DNA from: Saccharicrinis sp963663905
Lineage (GTDB): Bacteria > Bacteroidota > Bacteroidia > Bacteroidales > Marinilabiliaceae
DNA: 64,000 nt
Reading direction: 5' to 3'
Assembly (NCBI GenBank): GCA_963663905.2
Contig: OY760657.1
Span: forward strand, 2,790,001-2,854,000
Shown here piece by piece: positions 62,307 through 64,000 of this stretch (positions are counted from its first letter, which is position 1; each line of letters opens with the position of its first letter). The notes beneath the pieces were generated by a model. The model did no database searches. It had not been told where the DNA came from and saw nothing but the letters and a program-made list of their open reading frames with translations. A program made the position numbers and the translations under genes.

Positions 62307-62356
62307 GATAAAAGAAATGCGATTAATTGAATTCAATTAATCGCATTTCTTTTATC
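62307..62356. terminator. 50-bp perfect palindrome, bidirectional terminator
   Basis: Bases 62307-62329 are the exact reverse complement of 62334-62356, with AATT in the centre (also self-complementary), so all 50 bp are palindromic. It sits between convergent genes (19 and 31 bp from their stops), with TTCTTTTATC and its mirror at the ends. Confidence 0.85.
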
Positions 62357-62386
62357 ATGTTGCATGAAAAAAGTATTCCAATGCCA

Positions 62387-63166
62387 TTATTCTTTAATAT
62401 GCTTACTAAAATCAATTTTCAAACAAATATTATGAACTCTACTCTTAAATTCAAAAAGATCTAATTGTGAATTATTTAACAAACCATAATCATAAGTATA
62501 AACTAAACAAAATCTGCCAACTCCTATACCTCCACCATAAACAAGATCATAATGAAATGCTTTAAATGCACCATCACTACCTACCTCAATATCTATATTT
62601 GGTAACTCCTCCTGAATATTTTTAACACTTGCCGGAACACTACCCCACGAACTGGAAGAACCACCCAATCGATAATTATCGGTTTCTCCATTAAAACATA
62701 AACCTAGTTTATGACCAAAGGAAGCATACAATTTAATTTTTTTGTTTACCAAATAATAGTTAAACACCATCGGTACACCAACATAAGGCATTTTATAAAT
62801 ATACTTATATGTTTCAGTGGCACTATAATGCCATTCCGGATCGCCATATTCATCATCAGGTCCATAGGTATCAGTCACTATTTTTTGATTCTGCTCATAG
62901 CCTTTGTTTCCAATGGAAATACCACTTTCTAATCGCAAATTCTTCCAAACCCCAAACTCAAAAAATACACCCATATTATATGATCCAGTACTTTTAAAAT
63001 CGGTATTAAAGGTAAGAGATCCTAAACTGCCTAGATTAATTGGGGAAGACTTATCCTCATAATTTAAAAGAGATCCACCACCATATATACCCCATTTAAT
63101 TTGTGCATTAGAAGAAATGCTTACTATTAATGCAAATGCAACGAATAATGTAAATTTCAATTTCAT
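62387..63166 (-). CDS. PorT-like outer-membrane beta-barrel protein
   Basis: A 259-aa protein with a signal peptide (1-21, ...SNAQ). The rest is amphipathic beta-strands of an eight-stranded barrel of the OMP_b-brl_2/PorT type: KWGIYGGGSLLNYED, YNMGVFFEFGVWKNLRLESG, MPYVGVPMVFNYYL, HYDLVYGGGIGVGRFCLVYT, ending in NICLKIDFSKHIKE. Porin or structural role unknown. Confidence 0.8.
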   Translation of the reverse strand: MKLKFTLFVAFALIVSISSNAQIKWGIYGGGSLLNYEDKSSPINLGSLGSLTFNTDFKSTGSYNMGVFFEFGVWKNLRLESGISIGNKGYEQNQKIVTDTYGPDDEYGDPEWHYSATETYKYIYKMPYVGVPMVFNYYLVNKKIKLYASFGHKLGLCFNGETDNYRLGGSSSSWGSVPASVKNIQEELPNIDIEVGSDGAFKAFHYDLVYGGGIGVGRFCLVYTYDYGLLNNSQLDLFEFKSRVHNICLKIDFSKHIKE

Positions 63167-63340
63167 AGTTTTATTTCATAGATGTTTTGATTAATTAATT
63201 TAAATATTCGAAAACAAAAATAGTATTTTCCATAATACACTCACTATCCATTAAAAATATAATAATCAACTATTGCTTAATATATTAATGCAAAACCACT
63301 TTCTCATTTAAGTTTCTCGAATACAAATCATTTATTCTTT

Positions 63341-63928
63341 TCAACTAAAATGCAATGTAACAATTTGAAATTCATTTTCATCTAAAATACCATTCAGGTT
63401 TATATCACTAATTATCATCATAAATAATTCTGATATACCTATTTTACTAAGCGGGATTATTTCGCCATTCATTTTAATAGCATTCACATCGCTTTTTAAC
63501 CTTAGAATGTTATCCTTTTCTGAGATCAGTTCAGCTCGTTGTTCTCCCTCCTTTTCATATACTATATATTGATGGATTCCATATTTTCCTTCATACAAAG
63601 AATAAAACTCATAAGGTCCCCTTACGGCACTACCTGTTCCTGGCATAAAAAAAGGAATATCTGAAATATATTGTCCGTCCTTAATATAATTTAAGTCTTC
63701 TATATTCGTTGATATTGCGATTTGAGTAGCATAAAATCTTCGTCTTTCTAAATCACTCTCTAAAGAATTAAACTCAATTGCAAAAGACTGCTTTTTAATA
63801 GTTATTTCTGTCTGATTTTCAATAAGCTCAATCGTCTTTTCTCCTTGCAAAAAGGCACATTCAATATTGTATTCTTTTGATGGGGAACAAAGACCCATCA
63901 ATCCAACCAGAAAATAGGTTAAAATCAT
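63341..63928 (-). CDS. Small secreted protein with EF-hand loop, function unknown
   Basis: A 195-aa protein with an N-terminal hydrophobic stretch (MILTYFLVGLMGLCS), probably a signal; the Cys at 14 could be a lipid site but the lipobox is not standard. The body is beta-rich. Near the C-terminus DINLNGILDENE (175-186) is a complete 12-residue EF-hand/dockerin-like calcium loop with acidic or Asn residues at 1, 3, 5, 9 and 12 and Gly at 6. No family recognised. Confidence 0.6.
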   Translation of the reverse strand: MILTYFLVGLMGLCSPSKEYNIECAFLQGEKTIELIENQTEITIKKQSFAIEFNSLESDLERRRFYATQIAISTNIEDLNYIKDGQYISDIPFFMPGTGSAVRGPYEFYSLYEGKYGIHQYIVYEKEGEQRAELISEKDNILRLKSDVNAIKMNGEIIPLSKIGISELFMMIISDINLNGILDENEFQIVTLHFS

Positions 63929-64000
63929 TCTAAAAATTAAATAGATTAATAAAATAAAAGGGGGAGAATGCTGTTGTTCTATGCGAAACGAAGATAAAAA

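Noticed and set aside
1..64000. tRNA, rRNA, CRISPR arrays, insertion sequences, prophage genes
   Set aside because: None seen on reading both strands: no T-loop-like GTTCGAATC blocks, no regularly spaced repeats with unique spacers, and no transposase or integrase. A tRNA or covariance scan was not possible.

Overview
The window looks like a chromosomal segment of an anaerobic or facultatively anaerobic Bacteroidota bacterium, probably of the Bacteroidales/Marinilabiliales type. The evidence is low GC, A-rich leaders instead of Shine-Dalgarno sites, recurring TAnnTTTG -7 boxes, a hybrid two-component system (HTCS), GH115, GH43 and GH2 lipoproteins, DUF4783/DUF4837-type proteins, a tricorn-like protease and [FeFe] hydrogenases. 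The genus cannot be fixed from the sequence alone.

Region 1 (1-14.5 kb) is part of a plant or algal polysaccharide utilisation locus. It holds the 3' end of a GH28 gene, a GH2 beta-galactosidase, a lipoprotein with an Fn3-like and a propeller-like part, a GH115 alpha-glucuronidase, a 1434-aa HTCS regulator, a GH43-like lipoprotein and L-rhamnose mutarotase. The enzymes point to a rhamnose/galactose/uronic-acid glycan such as pectin side chains or arabinogalactan. No SusC/SusD pair lies in the window.

Region 2 (14.8-39.6 kb) is mostly housekeeping: tricorn-like protease, GNAT, MntP, thioesterase, the GTPases Era and Der, a hemerythrin protein with a LuxR-type regulator, a very large NtrY-like histidine kinase, RlmH, DUF4783 and NadC, an exo/endonuclease-family lipoprotein, FKBP, a cobalamin uptake operon behind a cobalamin riboswitch, TPR, DUF4837, TonB and DUF6263-like proteins.

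Region 3 (39.7-46.4 kb) is a hydrogen-sensing/metabolism locus: a sigma-54 activator with a PAS domain, then a 2Fe-2S ferredoxin, a sensory-type (HydS-like) [FeFe] hydrogenase with a PAS domain, a SpoIIE/PP2C phosphatase and a second ferredoxin-type [FeFe] hydrogenase. Two TGTTC-N7-GAACA inverted repeats 53 bp apart and a -24-like element lie in front of the ferredoxin gene.

Region 4 (46.7-58.9 kb, all minus strand) is the most interesting. It reads as an undescribed-looking RiPP-type natural product cluster: four short precursor-like genes (50-53 aa, missing from normal ORF size cut-offs) with a nearly invariant leader ending in CWTDC and variable Cys/Tyr/Trp-rich tails; a radical SAM/SPASM enzyme; a fusion of a PqqD-like recognition domain with an M50 intramembrane protease; and a 667-aa protein that combines an isoprenoid-synthase-like N-terminal half with a squalene-cyclase-like toroid carrying DLDTT. 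Two precursor genes lie in a perfect 222-bp tandem duplication. Flanking same-strand genes encode a transglutaminase-like/discoidin lipoprotein, a CarboxypepD_reg-like protein, a small membrane protein and an O-antigen-ligase/TPR protein.

Region 5 (59.2-64 kb) has an orphan strong terminator, an LPP20-like and a CsgG-like envelope protein, a polysaccharide deacetylase, a 50-bp perfect palindrome between convergent genes, a PorT-like beta-barrel and a small protein with an EF-hand loop.
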